A stretch of 64,000 nt of DNA from Pelagibius litoralis (GCF_011683915.1 NZ_JAAQPH010000006.1:1-64000); one strand, 5' to 3'. Shown: positions 8,504-19,069, counted from the stretch's first letter. The notes: generated by a model from the sequence alone, not told the origin. Translations and numbers: made by a program.

Positions 8504-9022
8504 GTGAGGTTACCTTTATTCGTTCTACTGACGACGGCGCTGGGCATTGCCGGGGCTCATGCCAGCGCGTTTGAAGTCCTTGGATTCGCACAGGGGATGA
8601 GCTTGGCAGAGGCCCGCAGCATGGCTCTGCGGAACGGCTATCGGATAGAGAAAGAGAGCTCCGATGCCCAGGGGGTCTATATTGTTGCGGGTCACCATCT
8701 GGAGGATTTCAGGATTCAATTCTGTGAAGACGAATTGCATTGGGTGACCTATCGGGCGGGGTCTGGATTTGTCGATTTCGTCAAGGCCGTTGAGAGCGCA
8801 AAGGCTTCATCGAACTACAAAGAGTTATCCTCCGATCTGGCGTATCGGATCGATGACAATGGGAAAGACGAGGCTTTGCTGACGGTCTCCCTCGCCCCAA
8901 AAGAGGGCGACTACTTTTTGAGCTATTCGCTCCGCGGAACAAGCGAGGAGGGCACCCCCGACTTTATGGTGACCTATCGGGCGATTCGCTTGATGCTATC
9001 GGTGCTGCGGGGCGGGTGTTGA
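8504..9022 (+). CDS. Secreted protein of unknown function
   Basis: The start is GTG 8504 with GGGAG about ten bases upstream. The 172-residue product begins with a signal peptide (MRLPLFVLLTTALGIAGAHA, cleavage near AHASA) followed by FEVLGFAQGMSLAEARSMAL, a pattern seen in periplasmic proteins whose first helix follows a short strand and 'G-M-S' turn. The C-terminus reads MLSVLRGGC. I do not recognise a named family. It lies 83 bases after the small secreted protein and converges on the FemAB-like gene. Confidence 0.65.
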   Translation: MRLPLFVLLTTALGIAGAHASAFEVLGFAQGMSLAEARSMALRNGYRIEKESSDAQGVYIVAGHHLEDFRIQFCEDELHWVTYRAGSGFVDFVKAVESAKASSNYKELSSDLAYRIDDNGKDEALLTVSLAPKEGDYFLSYSLRGTSEEGTPDFMVTYRAIRLMLSVLRGGC

Positions 9023-9044
9023 TGCCGGCTGCCCCGGAACGGCT

Positions 9045-10211
9045 CTAGCTGCCACAATCATCCTGTTTGAACGGACTGTGGTGGCCGAGCAGGGCGATCT
9101 CCTGCTCCATGGCTTCGCGCTCGCGTTCCAGAAAGTGCTCCACCGCGTCGCGGAAGCCGGGGTCGCCGATCCAGTGGGCGCTGTAGGTGGCGGTCGGCAG
9201 ATAGCCGCGCTGGATTTTGTGCTCGCCCTGGGCGCCGGCCTCGACCCAGCGCAGGCCGTGGCGGATGGCATAGTCGATGGCCTGGTAATAGCAGGTTTCG
9301 AAATGCAGAAAGCGGAACTGTCCGAGGCAGCCCCAGTTGCGTCCGTAGAGGGTGTCGCCGGACTTCAGGTTCAGGGCGCCGGCCACCAACTCCCCTTCGA
9401 AGTCCGCCATGATCAGTACCACCTGATCGCCGAGATCGCGGCCGAGCTGGTGGAAGAATTCCCGCGTCAGATAGGATTGGCCCCACTTGCGGTCTGCGGT
9501 GGCCATGTAGAACTCGAAGAAGGCATCCCAGTGGCGCGGTTCGATGGTGTCGCTGCTGAGCGCGTTGAGGGCGATGCCGCTTTCCGCCACCTTGCGCCGT
9601 TCCTTCTTGATTGCCTTGCGCTTGCGCGAAGCAAGGCCGGCAAGAAAGGCATCGAAGTCGACGTAGCCCTGGTTCTCCCAATGGTACTGCACGCCGATGC
9701 GCTGCAGCAGGCCAAGGTCGCCGAAATGATCGAACTGCTCTCTCGGCGGAAAGGTGATGTGCAGGGAGGAAACCTGGTGACGCCTGGCGAGTTCCAGCAT
9801 CGCCGCGGTCAGCCCGGTCATGATCTCCTGTTTCGGTGCTTCCGGGTGGACCAGCAGGCGCGGCCCCGTCGCCGGGGTGAAGGGTACGGAGCACTGCAAT
9901 TTCGGATAGTACTGCCCGCCGGCGCGTTCGTAGGCATCGGCCCAGTTCCAGTCGAAGACGTATTCGCCGTAGGAATGGGATTTCAGGTAGAGCGGTACGC
10001 AGCCGAAAAAGCCGCCGGTCGGGTTGGGCAGCACCAGATGCTGCGGCAGCCAGCCGGTCTCGCCCGAGACCGACCCGCTTTCCTCCAGCGCATTCAGGAA
10101 AGCGTGGCTGACAAAGGGGTTGCCGCCGCTGCAGGCATCCCAATCGGCAGCGGAGACGTCCGCAATCCGGCTGATCACCTGCACGGCAAGGGCGTCGTTT
10201 CCGTCGGGCAT
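9045..10211 (-). CDS. FemAB/GNAT-like acyltransferase (COG3146 type)
   Basis: The 388-residue protein shows the conserved pattern of the large COG3146 / FemAB-like family: ISRIADVSAADWDACSGG, NPFVSHAFLNALEESGSV, a YGEYVFDWNWADAYERAGG stretch, YYPKLQCSVPFTPATGPRLL and, near the C-terminus, FETCYYQAIDYAIRHGLRWV and AGAQGEHKIQRGYLP. FemAB proteins are double GNAT folds that transfer acyl groups; members of this family have been loosely annotated as peptidoglycan-related, but the substrate is not known. It is cytoplasmic by sequence. It is transcribed toward the secreted-protein gene and stands alone. Confidence 0.85.
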   Translation of the reverse strand: MPDGNDALAVQVISRIADVSAADWDACSGGNPFVSHAFLNALEESGSVSGETGWLPQHLVLPNPTGGFFGCVPLYLKSHSYGEYVFDWNWADAYERAGGQYYPKLQCSVPFTPATGPRLLVHPEAPKQEIMTGLTAAMLELARRHQVSSLHITFPPREQFDHFGDLGLLQRIGVQYHWENQGYVDFDAFLAGLASRKRKAIKKERRKVAESGIALNALSSDTIEPRHWDAFFEFYMATADRKWGQSYLTREFFHQLGRDLGDQVVLIMADFEGELVAGALNLKSGDTLYGRNWGCLGQFRFLHFETCYYQAIDYAIRHGLRWVEAGAQGEHKIQRGYLPTATYSAHWIGDPGFRDAVEHFLEREREAMEQEIALLGHHSPFKQDDCGS

Positions 10212-10369
10212 CTTTCCTGATTGGCATTAGGGCTGTTGTCTAGGAGATGACACCTAACAGCGGCCCTGACAAGGCATCGCAACTCTTTTTGATCGGACAG
10301 CGGCCGAGCCCGGATTCCCCTCTTCTGGGACATGGACATTGGGGGGGCGGGGTCTTAGTTTTCCAAGCA

Positions 10370-10990
10370 ATGATTTTTTTAAGTCATTCAGCCAGATCGG
10401 CGCGTTATCCGCTGACCCTGATCGCCCTGGTGTTTTCGTTCTCCGCCGGGCTGCCCGCGCTTGCTTCCGATGTTCTGCCGGCGCCCACGGCCTCTTACAG
10501 CGCCGACACGCTGGTGCGCTATGCCGGCGAAACCCTGGAGATGAAAACCCTCAACAGAGGGCCCTGGGAGCGCCAGGAATTTATCCTGGACGAACAGACC
10601 CAGGTGACCATTCTTCGGCCCGACCGCAACCGGGCCTATGTAATGTTCGTTGAGAGCCGCCAGCTCTTCGAACTGCCTTATGCCGAGGCCGCGCTGTTGC
10701 CGTCCATCGGCGTCCTGCGCTCACGCGAGACAACGAAGCTTTCCGACACCACCTTGGCAGGCGAGGCTGTCGGCCACTTCCAGGTCTTTCAGGAGTTCGA
10801 GGGAGACGGCGCCGAAGAAGAGCCCGCGGTTCTCGATCTCTGGGTCACGCCGGACGGCATCGTCATGAAAGCCGAAGGGGAGATCCTGGTGGACGGCTAC
10901 CGCGAGCCCCTGCAGCTGCTGCGCAAGAACCTGCAGCGCCGGGACCTCGATCCGGACGTCTTTGAACCGTCAATCGCCCTCGATCCTTAA
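10370..10990 (+). CDS. Exported protein of unknown function, possibly LolA/DUF4412-like
   Basis: The ATG at 10370 gives 206 residues with a plausible signal peptide (MIFLSHSARSARYPLTLIAL, cleavage after ALA); the open frame reaches back to 10247 without secretion features. The mature part is beta-rich: YSADTLVRYAGETLEMKTLN, VTILRPDRNRAYVMFVESRQ, VLDLWVTPDGIVMKAEGEIL. This resembles the half-barrel of LolA-like or DUF4412 proteins that measure a lipid- or salt-dependent state, but I cannot confirm the family. Its TAA overlaps the stop codon of the glutamine-synthetase-like gene on the other strand by a few bases. Confidence 0.6.
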   Translation: MIFLSHSARSARYPLTLIALVFSFSAGLPALASDVLPAPTASYSADTLVRYAGETLEMKTLNRGPWERQEFILDEQTQVTILRPDRNRAYVMFVESRQLFELPYAEAALLPSIGVLRSRETTKLSDTTLAGEAVGHFQVFQEFEGDGAEEEPAVLDLWVTPDGIVMKAEGEILVDGYREPLQLLRKNLQRRDLDPDVFEPSIALDP

Positions 10991-12363
10991 TCGGCCTGCA
11001 GGAACCAGTTGTATTCCAGGGGACTGATCTGCGACTCGAAGCGGTCCAGTTCCTTCTCCTTGCAGGCCGCATAGGCGCGCAGATAGTCGGCACCGAAGTA
11101 ATCGGCGAGCCCGCAGGTCTCCGTCAGCCGCTCAATGGCGCGCCTTGGCCGGAACGGCAGGGTCTCGTCGTAGGTCTCCGATGCGTTGCCGTCCCAGGGC
11201 GGCCCCGGGTCGGTCTTTTCGGCGATGCCTTTGTGGATGCCGGCCAGCAGGGTGGCCAGCGCCAGATAGGGGTTGGCATCGGCGCCGGCGATGCGGTGCT
11301 CGATCCGTCTTGCATCGCCGCCACCGGCGGGAATGCGCAGGGCCACCGAACGGTTCTCGAAACCCCAGGACCGCTGGGTCGGCACGAAGATGTCCGGCAG
11401 GAAGCGGCGGTAGGAATTCACGTTGGGTGCCAGGAAGGTCATGGATTCCGGCAGCACCTCCAGCACCCCGCCGATGGCGTGGCGCAGGGTGTCGCTGGCG
11501 ATCGCCGCACCGCCGTCGAAGACGTTGCCCCCGGTCTTGTCGAGCAGGCTGACATGCATATGCATGCCGCTGCCGGCACGTTCCAGATAGGGCTTGGCCA
11601 TAAAGGTGGCCTGCAGCCCGTGCTTCTGCGCCACGCCCTGGATAATGCGCTTGAACAGCACGCAGTCGTCGGCCGCCTGCAGCGGATCGTCGACATGCTC
11701 CAGGTTTATTTCGAACTGGCCGGCGGCATACTCCGCGGTGACCGCGCCGGTCGGCACGTCCTGGATGGCGCAGGCCCGGGTCATGTCGTCGAGGATCTCG
11801 GCGAAGGCGTCCAGGGTCTTCATACCGTAAACCTGGGTGCCTTCGTCGCGCCGCCCGGTTGCCGGTGAGATCGGCGGTTGCGGTGCGCCACCGGGCAGCC
11901 GGTCGCGGTCGATCAGATAGAATTCCAGTTCGAAGGCGACCACCGGCCGCAGGCCCAGACCGTTCAGCTTCTCCACCGTGCGGCGCAGCACGTTGCGCGG
12001 CTCGTAGTAGTAGGGCGTGCCGTCTGCCTGTTCCAGGGTGACCATGACCTGGGCCAGCGGACGCTGCGCCCAGGGCACGGGCTTCAGGCTGCCGGGGATC
12101 ACCTTGACCAGATAGTCCGGGTCGCCGTCGGAGAACCCGATACCGTCGGGGTCGTGGCTCTCGCCCTGGGTGTCGAGCATGAAGACCGACCCGGGAATGG
12201 CAAAGCCGGACTGCAGCACCTTGCCCAGCTCGGCGATGGGGTAGCGCTTGCCGCGCACCACGCCGGAGAGGTCGGCCAGAATGGCGTCGACCGCCGCCGT
12301 GTCGGGGTATTGGCTCAGGAAGTCCGCTGCCTCGGGGGGCAGTTTATGGGTGATGTCGGGCAT
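10987..12363 (-). CDS. Glutamine synthetase family protein (gamma-glutamyl-amine ligase type)
   Basis: The 458 residues carry the glutamine-synthetase fold: beta-grasp domain to about residue 120, then the catalytic domain with VVAFELEFYLID (metal-binding E-x-E), GQFEINLEHVDDPLQAADD, KPYLERAGSGMHMHVSLLD, NSYRRFLPD and RIEHRIAGADANPYLALA. The HMHVSL and R-x-E-x-R-x-x-x-x-D-A-N signatures match the PuuA/GlnA-III branch, which joins glutamate to polyamines or other amines, rather than housekeeping GlnA. The gene is 76 bases downstream of a RidA gene on the same strand, which suits an amine-catabolic role. Substrate is inferred only. Confidence 0.85.
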   Translation of the reverse strand: MPDITHKLPPEAADFLSQYPDTAAVDAILADLSGVVRGKRYPIAELGKVLQSGFAIPGSVFMLDTQGESHDPDGIGFSDGDPDYLVKVIPGSLKPVPWAQRPLAQVMVTLEQADGTPYYYEPRNVLRRTVEKLNGLGLRPVVAFELEFYLIDRDRLPGGAPQPPISPATGRRDEGTQVYGMKTLDAFAEILDDMTRACAIQDVPTGAVTAEYAAGQFEINLEHVDDPLQAADDCVLFKRIIQGVAQKHGLQATFMAKPYLERAGSGMHMHVSLLDKTGGNVFDGGAAIASDTLRHAIGGVLEVLPESMTFLAPNVNSYRRFLPDIFVPTQRSWGFENRSVALRIPAGGGDARRIEHRIAGADANPYLALATLLAGIHKGIAEKTDPGPPWDGNASETYDETLPFRPRRAIERLTETCGLADYFGADYLRAYAACKEKELDRFESQISPLEYNWFLQAD

Positions 12364-12439
12364 GGCGGTTATTTGGCCCAGCCGCCGGTTCCCGCGTCAA
12401 GAGGGACCGGCAGCGGCCATTTCCAGTTTCTCTCTTGGG

Positions 12440-12907
12440 TCAGGCGATCTCAACCACCGCTTCCACTTCGACCGATACCCCCAGGGGCAGAGAGCCTGCG
12501 GAAACGGCGGCGCGGGCGTGGCGGCCCTTGTCGGCGAAAACCTCGACCATCAGGTCCGAAGCGCCGTTGATTACCTTGGGCTGATCGGTGAAATCCGGGG
12601 TGGAGTTGACGAAACCGCCGAGCTTCACCACCCGCTGCACCCGGTCGAGGTCGCCGCCGCAGGCCGCTTTCACCTGGGCGATGATGTTGATGGCGCAGAG
12701 CCGCGCCGCCGCTTGACCGTCTTCGACCGAAATCGAATCGCCCAGCTTGCCGATATACTGCGGGCTGCCGTCCTTCAGCGTCACCTGGCCGGAAACGAAG
12801 ACCAGGTTGCCGGTCTGCACGTAACCGACGTAGTTGGCGACGGGGGCGGCGGCTACCGGCAGTTCGATGCCGAGCTCTGCCAGGCGGGCATCAATGGTTC
12901 CAGCCAT
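12440..12907 (-). CDS. RidA family protein (YjgF/UK114)
   Basis: RidA proteins hydrolyse reactive enamine/imine intermediates released by PLP enzymes. The 155-residue product matches the longer RidA subgroup: ELPVAAAPVANYVGYVQTGN, VFVSGQVTLKDG, GQAAARLCAINIIAQVKAAC, RVVKLGGFVNSTPDFTDQPK, NGASDLMVEVFADKGRHARA and a C-terminal LPLGVSVEVEAVVEIA with the conserved pocket residues. AGGAGT lies seven bases before the ATG. It is upstream of the glutamine-synthetase-like gene. Confidence 0.93.
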   Translation of the reverse strand: MAGTIDARLAELGIELPVAAAPVANYVGYVQTGNLVFVSGQVTLKDGSPQYIGKLGDSISVEDGQAAARLCAINIIAQVKAACGGDLDRVQRVVKLGGFVNSTPDFTDQPKVINGASDLMVEVFADKGRHARAAVSAGSLPLGVSVEVEAVVEIA

Positions 12908-13058
12908 CAGGGGACTCCTCCGGGTGATTGCGTTTTGAACCGGGGCCCTGAATAGAGGCCCCGTTGGTTTCGGGCCGCGAGCATAGCGCCAGGCGGGGAG
13001 GCTTCACAAGCGCGGCGTTCGGCGGAAAATCCCGGAAGCAAAGGCCCACCCGGGCCGG

Positions 13059-14867
13059 TTAGGAGCCCGAAAGCGTGGGGCGCAGGCGGAGGACCTCCTC
13101 GCCGATTTTGAGGTCCCGATGGGCCGGCGCGATGGCGTCGATGTTGCCGTTTTGCAGGGCCGACCAAAAAACCTCGGCCTTCGAGGTCACCGGCAACCAT
13201 GTCGCGTTCCAGCTATTCTCCGCGGCGGTCCGTTCCAGCAGGTGAAGGGTGAGGTCTCCGTCTTCGGCCCTGGTGACAAAGAGGTATTCCGGGCCGGGCT
13301 GATCGGTCAGCTCCAGTGAGGTGAGAATGCATCCGCTGTTGCCCGTGGCGCCGCATCGTTTCACGTGAGAATGGATCCAGTCGGGGCCGATATCGGCAGG
13401 TACTTCCAGATCCGCCGGAACGTGCTGGACCAGCTCAGGGTCGGCCAGGATGACCCGTACCTTCTGGGTCTGGCTCTCTTCACGATTGGCGCTCCGCCAT
13501 TCCCATTCGTCGTTGACCAGTGCCAGAGCGGCGAGCCGTTCGGACACGACGGCGGGGTCTGCAACACCGCTGTCTTCGGCCAGGCGTGCCAGCACATCCT
13601 GGCCGGCCTTGCCGAGTTTGAACTTCAGGAAGCCATATTCGAAAGTCTCAGGGTCGGAGAGGCCGCTTACCAGGCGCTTGTACTGGCTTTCGGCACTCAG
13701 CCGGTGGGGGTCGGCCAGGGGGCTCTGCAATACCAGGGTTGTCGCAGCAAGCACCAGCACCAGGGCGATGTTGGCCCGGCGGCAGTAGACCATCCATTGG
13801 CCACGGGCGAGGAGAGAAGCCAGATAGGCCAGGCTGCCGAGCGTCAGCAGGGCGGTGGCGACAGCGACGAAGATGCGCTCCGGTGTCAGGCCGTACTGAC
13901 CGATACGCAGGCCGATGGCGTAGACGGCAAAGCCGCAGAATAACATGAGGCAGGGCAGCAGCAGCATGGCACTGACCCGCACGACGGCGGCCTGCTTGTC
14001 TTCGGTCGCACCGTCGCGGATCACCGCGTTGACGAACAGGATGCCGAAGCCCGCCAGGACGATAAGGGTGGCTGAGGCGCTGACCAGACCGGCCATACGC
14101 TCCAGGCCGCCCAGCAGCAACACCACCAGGAAACTCACGGAGAGCACCAGGAAAACCGGCGCCAGGATGGAAAACAGCGCAAAGACGACGCTGCGCAGTG
14201 CAGCGACGATGCGCTCGTGTTCGCGGGTGAAGAAGATGCTGAGAGCAAAGGCGCCGCAGGACGCCGGCCATCCGAACAACGGCTCGGTGATCAGGTCTTC
14301 CAGGGCCGAGACGCCGACCTCCTGGAACAGCAGGGAGAAAAGCCAGAGCACCGACCAGAACAGGCCGAGGAAGCAGAGGCTGACGAGGACGACCAGGATG
14401 CTCTCCCAAAAGTGGCCGAACAGTCTGACGTAGGTGATGCCGCGCCAGCCTTCGGCCTTGCCCGTTTGCGCAGCGGCGCCGTGGCGGCCGTCCTGCCAAG
14501 CCTCGAAAAACGTCAACGCGATCAGGCTGAAGAGCAGGGATTCGACGTAGAGGCTAAAGGTGAGAATGTCGCGGCCATAGGCATCCGGTTCGCCGTAGCG
14601 CAGAACCGCCGTGACAATCAGGACGCCGTTGATCGCCGCCAAAACAAGGGCAAAGACCGCCGGCAGCTTCCAGCGGCCCTGTGCCGCGGCCAGGGCGAAA
14701 GCCAGCGCGCCCATCAGCACCCCCTGGCCGACCCCAAAGTCCCAGGCCGTCGGCCAGGCAGCCTCCTCCAGGCCGTACATCAGCAAGCCAACGGCCAGGC
14801 CGAAGCCCAGCATCACCAGTGCCCATCCGCGGGGCGGGTTTTCTTCAGTCGCTTGTGAAAGGGTCAA
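13059..14867 (-). CDS. DUF4153 polytopic membrane protein
   Basis: The 602-residue protein starts at TTG 14867 with GGAGAG six bases upstream. The first two thirds contain about twelve hydrophobic segments (for example LVMLGFGLAVGLLMYGL, FLVLSVSFLVVLLLGG, ILVVLVSLCFLGLFWSVLWL) and the last third is a soluble domain with charged and Trp-rich stretches and a Cys pair (VKRCGATGNSGCILTS). This layout and the segment order match DUF4153 proteins of proteobacteria. The function is not known. It has no same-strand neighbour close by: RidA starts 150 bases downstream. Confidence 0.8.
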   Translation of the reverse strand: MTLSQATEENPPRGWALVMLGFGLAVGLLMYGLEEAAWPTAWDFGVGQGVLMGALAFALAAAQGRWKLPAVFALVLAAINGVLIVTAVLRYGEPDAYGRDILTFSLYVESLLFSLIALTFFEAWQDGRHGAAAQTGKAEGWRGITYVRLFGHFWESILVVLVSLCFLGLFWSVLWLFSLLFQEVGVSALEDLITEPLFGWPASCGAFALSIFFTREHERIVAALRSVVFALFSILAPVFLVLSVSFLVVLLLGGLERMAGLVSASATLIVLAGFGILFVNAVIRDGATEDKQAAVVRVSAMLLLPCLMLFCGFAVYAIGLRIGQYGLTPERIFVAVATALLTLGSLAYLASLLARGQWMVYCRRANIALVLVLAATTLVLQSPLADPHRLSAESQYKRLVSGLSDPETFEYGFLKFKLGKAGQDVLARLAEDSGVADPAVVSERLAALALVNDEWEWRSANREESQTQKVRVILADPELVQHVPADLEVPADIGPDWIHSHVKRCGATGNSGCILTSLELTDQPGPEYLFVTRAEDGDLTLHLLERTAAENSWNATWLPVTSKAEVFWSALQNGNIDAIAPAHRDLKIGEEVLRLRPTLSGS

Positions 14868-15040
14868 TGGAATCTCTCCCGGGCTGTCGCTGCCTCGTCG
14901 TTAGGGGCCTGGTCGTTATGGCGACGGCATCGGATCGGATCAAGGCGCAATTATGCGCCATAAATCACGCTGCGTCGCACCCCCGGTAGTCGTGAGCGCG
15001 GTCGCAGAGGTTCACATCGAAGCGGCATTATTACCCGGAA

Positions 15041-15071
15041 AAGAGTGGGGTGCCGCCGCCGCGGGCACCCC
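15041..15071 (-). terminator. Likely terminator of nrdJ
   Basis: GGGGTGCC (15047-15054) pairs with GGCACCCC (15064-15071) around a GC-rich loop. Read on the minus strand the hairpin is followed by ACTCTTTTCC, and it lies 75 bases after the nrdJ stop. The rest of the 279-base gap up to the DUF4153 start shows no gene. Confidence 0.6.
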
Positions 15072-15146
15072 TCAAGTTCACAGGGAGAACTCAGACGTGA
15101 GTCATACAGGTAGGAGGCTCTACCTGAGTTACTGTCGAGCCGCTCC

Positions 15147-18100
15147 TCATGAGCAGCCGCTGGTGCTGCCGCAGGTTGCGCACTTTAGGCACGTGCCATT
15201 GCGTACCAGCGTAAAGTTACCGCAGTCGCCGCAGGAATCGCCCTCGTACCCCTTCATACGCGCCTCTCGGACACGCACCAGGCGAGTATCGACCTCGCGA
15301 ACGACTTTGGTCTCGACGGCAACGGCTTCGGCGGTGCCTGCGGAGCCGACGAGCTCTTGGGTGGCGCCGCTGGACGCGACGGTCTGCGAGACCTGGGCTG
15401 TTGCGCCCAGGCTGCTCGCCATACCGGTCGTGCCATTGGCGGCGCCGCCGTTCAGGACCAGAAGCTGGCTGCGGACATAGCCCGTCGAGGCGTAGCGGCG
15501 GACGGTTTCCGCCATCGTGGCCTCGGGCAGGTCGCCCTGGCCGTCACCCTGGCCCACCGCGTCCGGCTTGATATCCGCCGGTTCAACGTGGGCCAGATCG
15601 TTACGGCCGAGGTAGGAGATTGCCAGCTCCCGGAAAATGTAATCGAGCACGGAGGTCGACATCTTGATGGCATCGTTGCCTTCGACCATGCCCGAGGGTT
15701 CGAAACGCGTGAAGGTATAGGCCTCGACGAACTCCTCCAGCGGCACGCCGTACTGCAGGCCGATGGAGATCGCGATGGCGAAGTTGTTCATCAGGCTGCG
15801 GAAGGCGGCGCCTTCCTTGTGCATGTCGATGAAGATCTCGCCGGCGGTGCCGTCTTCGTACTCGCCGGTGCGCAAGTAAACCTTGTGCCCGCCGACGATG
15901 GCTTTCTGGGTGTAGCCCTTGCGCCGCTGGGGCAGGCGCCGGCGTTCCTGGCTGCGTTCGACCACCCGCTCGATGATGCGTTCCGCCACGATCTGCGCGC
16001 GCTGCGGCGCGGAGGCTTCTGCCAGCTGCTCGGCCAGGGGCTCGGCATCCTCATCGGTGACGTCGTCCAGCAGGCTCGCCGTCAGCGGTTGCGACAGTTT
16101 GGAGCCGTCGCGGTAGAGCGCATTGGCCTTGAGGCCGAGGCGCCAGGACAGCATGTAGGCGTCCTTGCAGTCCTCCACCGTGGCCGCGTTGGGCATGTTG
16201 ATGGTTTTGGAGATGGCGCCGGAAATAAACGGCTGAGCCGCCGCCATCATGCGGATGTGGCTGTCGACCGGCAGGAAGCGTTTGCCGTGGCGACCGCAGG
16301 GGTTGGCGCAGTCGAAGACCGGCAGGTGCTCGTCCTTCAGGCCCGGTGCGCCCTCCAGCGTCATGGCGCCGCAGCAGTAGGCGTTGGCGGCATTGATGTC
16401 GTGCTTGGCGAAGCCCAGGGCGGCCAGCATGTCGAAGGACACATCGTCCATCTCGTTGGTGGTGAGGCCCAGGGCCTTCACGCAGAATTCTTCGCCCAGG
16501 GTCCACTTGTTGAAAGCGAACTTGATGTCGAAGGCCGAGGCCAGACCGGCTTCCAGAGCCTGCAGGGCGGCTTCGGTGAAGCCCTTGTCCTTCAAGGCGT
16601 CGTGGTTGATGCCCGGCGCATCCATCAGGGTGCCGTGACCGACGGCGTGGCGGATGATCGTCTCGATCTCCATTTCGCCGTAGCCCAGGGTACGCAGGGC
16701 TTCCGGAACGGTGCGGTTGATGATCTTGAAGTAACCGCCGCCGGCGAGCTTTTTGAACTTCACGATGGCGAAGTCGGGCTCGATGCCGGTGGTGTCGCAG
16801 TCCATCACCAGGCCGATGGTGCCGGTCGGGGCAACGACGGTGGCCTGGGCGTTGCGGAAGCCGTGCTTGGTGCCGAGATCCAGCGCCTTGTCCCAGGCGG
16901 CCTTGGCCGACTTGATCAGGCTCTTGTCCGGGCAGGCACGTGCCTCCAGCGGCACCGGGGCGATGGAGAGTTCCTCGTAGCTGGCGCGCTGGCCGTAAGC
17001 GGCCCGGCGATGATTGCGGATCACCCGCAGCATATGCTCGGCGTTCTCCTGATAGCAGGGGAAAGCGCCCAGCTCCTCGGCCATCTCAGCGGAGGTGGCG
17101 TAGGAGACACCGGTCATGATCGCGCTCAGCGCCGCGGCCAGGGCGCGGCCCTCATCGGAATCGTAGGAGATGCCCGAGGCCATCAGCAGGCCGCCCAGAT
17201 TGGCGTAACCGAGCCCGAGGGTGCGGAAGTCGTAGGAGCGTTGGGCAATCGCCGCCGAGGGGAACTGCGCCATCAGCACGGCGATTTCCAGCGTGATGGT
17301 CCACAGCCGGGTGGCGTGCTCGTAGGCTTCCGTGTCGAAGTTGTCGGCGCCGCGGCGGAACGCCATCAGGTTCATCGAGGCCAGATTGCAGGCCGTATCG
17401 TCGAGGAACATGTACTCCGAACAGGGATTGGAGCCGTTGATCCGGCCGGAGGCCGGGCAGGTGTGCCACTCGTTGATCGTGGTGTCGTACTGCATGCCCG
17501 GATCGGCGCAGGCCCAGGCGGCGTAGGAGATCTGATCCCAGAGTTCGCGGGCCTTCAGCTTCTTGTGCATCTTGCCGTCGGTGCGGCGGATCAGCTTCCA
17601 GGAATCATCGTTGAGCACCGCTTCGATGAAGTCGTTGGGCACCCGGACCGAGTTGTTGGAGTTCTGGCCGGAGACGGTCAGATAGGCATCGGAATCCCAG
17701 TCGGTGTCGTAGGTCTTGAAGTCGATCGAGCTGTAGCCCTGCTGGGCGAACTGGATGACGCGGGCGACGTAGTTTTCCGGCACCATGGATGCCCGCGCCG
17801 CTTTGATCGCCGCTTTCAGCGCGAAGTTCTTTTTCGGATCGTAGGCATCGCTCTGCTCGGCGCCGTCTTCGCCCTTAAAGGTGGTGCAGGCGCGCATTAT
17901 GGCGTTCAGGTGCTTGTCGCAGAGCTTGGAGCCGGTGACCAGCGCCGCGACCTTCTGCTCCTCGACGACCTTCCAGTTGATGTAGTCCTCGATATCCGGG
18001 TGGTCGAGATCGACGGTGACCATCTTGGCGGCGCGCCGGGTGGTGCCGCCTGATTTGATGGCGCCGGCGGCGCGGTCGCCGATCTTCAGGAAGGACATCA

Positions 18101-18860
18101 GGCCGGAGGATTTGCCACCGCCGGCCAGCGGCTCGGTCGCCCCGCGCAGGGCGGAGAAGTTGGTGCCGGTGCCGGAGCCGTATTTGAACAGCCGGGCTTC
18201 GCGGACCCAGAGATCCATGATGCCGTTCTCGTTCACCAGATCGTCGCCGACGGACTGAATGAAGCAGGCATGGGGCTGCGGATGCTCGTAGGCGCTGGCG
18301 GCACGGGTCAGCTCGCCGGTCGAGAAGTCGACGTAGTGATGGCCCTGGCTCGGCCCATCGATGCCGTAAGCCCAGTGCAGGCCGGTGTTGAACCACTGCG
18401 GCGAGTTGGGCGCGGCCATCTGCTTGGCCAGCATGTAGCGCATCTCGTCGTAATAGGACTGGGCGTCTTCCTCGGCATCGAAGTAGCCGCCCTTCCAACC
18501 CCAGTAGGCCCAGGTGCCGGCGAGGCGGTGGAAGACCTGCTTGGCCGAGGTCTCGCCGATGAAGCGCTCGTCTTCGGCGATGTCGCTCATGGCCTCGTGG
18601 TCGGGAACCGAACGCCACAGCCAGGCGGGAACGTTGTCCTCGGGCACCCGCTTGGACTTCAGGGGCAGGCCGCGCTTGCGGAAGTACTTCTGCGCCAGGA
18701 TGTCGCAGGCGACCTGCGACCATGCCGAAGGCACGTCGATATCCTCGGCACGGAACACCAGGGAACCGTCCGGATTGCGAATCTCACTCGATGTCCGGCG
18801 AAACTCGATCTTGTCGTAAACGTCGGTGCCAGTTTCCGTAAAACGACGCGCAACCCGCAT
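15147..18860 (-). CDS. nrdJ: Adenosylcobalamin-dependent (class II) ribonucleoside-diphosphate reductase
   Basis: NrdJ reduces ribonucleotides to deoxyribonucleotides using coenzyme B12 to make the thiyl radical, with or without oxygen. The 1237-residue length is usual for the alphaproteobacterial type. Visible hallmarks are [15 protein letters not shown], the [20 protein letters not shown] catalytic Asn-Cys-Glu region, [33 protein letters not shown], and a Cys-rich C-terminal zinc finger ([26 protein letters not shown]). An inserted linker before the zinc finger ([20 protein letters not shown]) looks disordered. No class I genes are in the window. The 5' region at 19007-19087 contains several candidate regulatory repeats. 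No cobalamin riboswitch was seen. Confidence 0.97.
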   Translation of the reverse strand: MRVARRFTETGTDVYDKIEFRRTSSEIRNPDGSLVFRAEDIDVPSAWSQVACDILAQKYFRKRGLPLKSKRVPEDNVPAWLWRSVPDHEAMSDIAEDERFIGETSAKQVFHRLAGTWAYWGWKGGYFDAEEDAQSYYDEMRYMLAKQMAAPNSPQWFNTGLHWAYGIDGPSQGHHYVDFSTGELTRAASAYEHPQPHACFIQSVGDDLVNENGIMDLWVREARLFKYGSGTGTNFSALRGATEPLAGGGKSSGLMSFLKIGDRAAGAIKSGGTTRRAAKMVTVDLDHPDIEDYINWKVVEEQKVAALVTGSKLCDKHLNAIMRACTTFKGEDGAEQSDAYDPKKNFALKAAIKAARASMVPENYVARVIQFAQQGYSSIDFKTYDTDWDSDAYLTVSGQNSNNSVRVPNDFIEAVLNDDSWKLIRRTDGKMHKKLKARELWDQISYAAWACADPGMQYDTTINEWHTCPASGRINGSNPCSEYMFLDDTACNLASMNLMAFRRGADNFDTEAYEHATRLWTITLEIAVLMAQFPSAAIAQRSYDFRTLGLGYANLGGLLMASGISYDSDEGRALAAALSAIMTGVSYATSAEMAEELGAFPCYQENAEHMLRVIRNHRRAAYGQRASYEELSIAPVPLEARACPDKSLIKSAKAAWDKALDLGTKHGFRNAQATVVAPTGTIGLVMDCDTTGIEPDFAIVKFKKLAGGGYFKIINRTVPEALRTLGYGEMEIETIIRHAVGHGTLMDAPGINHDALKDKGFTEAALQALEAGLASAFDIKFAFNKWTLGEEFCVKALGLTTNEMDDVSFDMLAALGFAKHDINAANAYCCGAMTLEGAPGLKDEHLPVFDCANPCGRHGKRFLPVDSHIRMMAAAQPFISGAISKTINMPNAATVEDCKDAYMLSWRLGLKANALYRDGSKLSQPLTASLLDDVTDEDAEPLAEQLAEASAPQRAQIVAERIIERVVERSQERRRLPQRRKGYTQKAIVGGHKVYLRTGEYEDGTAGEIFIDMHKEGAAFRSLMNNFAIAISIGLQYGVPLEEFVEAYTFTRFEPSGMVEGNDAIKMSTSVLDYIFRELAISYLGRNDLAHVEPADIKPDAVGQGDGQGDLPEATMAETVRRYASTGYVRSQLLVLNGGAANGTTGMASSLGATAQVSQTVASSGATQELVGSAGTAEAVAVETKVVREVDTRLVRVREARMKGYEGDSCGDCGNFTLVRNGTCLKCATCGSTSGCS

Positions 18861-19006
18861 GCGGTATTCTCCAATCTCGCTTTGTCAGTTAACCCTGCAT
18901 TTCGCCGCAAGAGATGATGGCTGTCGGGAAGCCGGAATGACCGGACGACAATAGGGGCCCAACGACCCCTGATTCCCCTGAAACCCCCACAAACCCTGAA
19001 GGTTTG

Positions 19007-19069
19007 CCACATCTTGTGACGCAATGTAATTAAACCACAACATGTGGCGGAGGTCACCACATTTTGCGT
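19007..19069 (-). promoter_or_regulatory. Three NrdR-like boxes upstream of nrdJ
   Basis: Three short dyads of the form CCACA-N3-TGTGG lie at 19007-19019 (CCACATCTTGTGA), 19035-19047 (CCACAACATGTGG, perfect) and 19057-19069 (CCACATTTTGCGT, weakest). NrdR represses ribonucleotide reductase genes through tandem palindromes, and the location fits. The centre spacings of about 28 and 22 bases differ from the classical three-turn spacing, so only part of them may be used. They are 147-209 bases ahead of the start codon. Confidence 0.45.

Noticed and set aside
15357-18053. About 900-codon open frame on the plus strand opposite nrdJ
   Set aside because: Gly/Val/His-rich antisense reading of a certain gene; typical third-position GC artefact.
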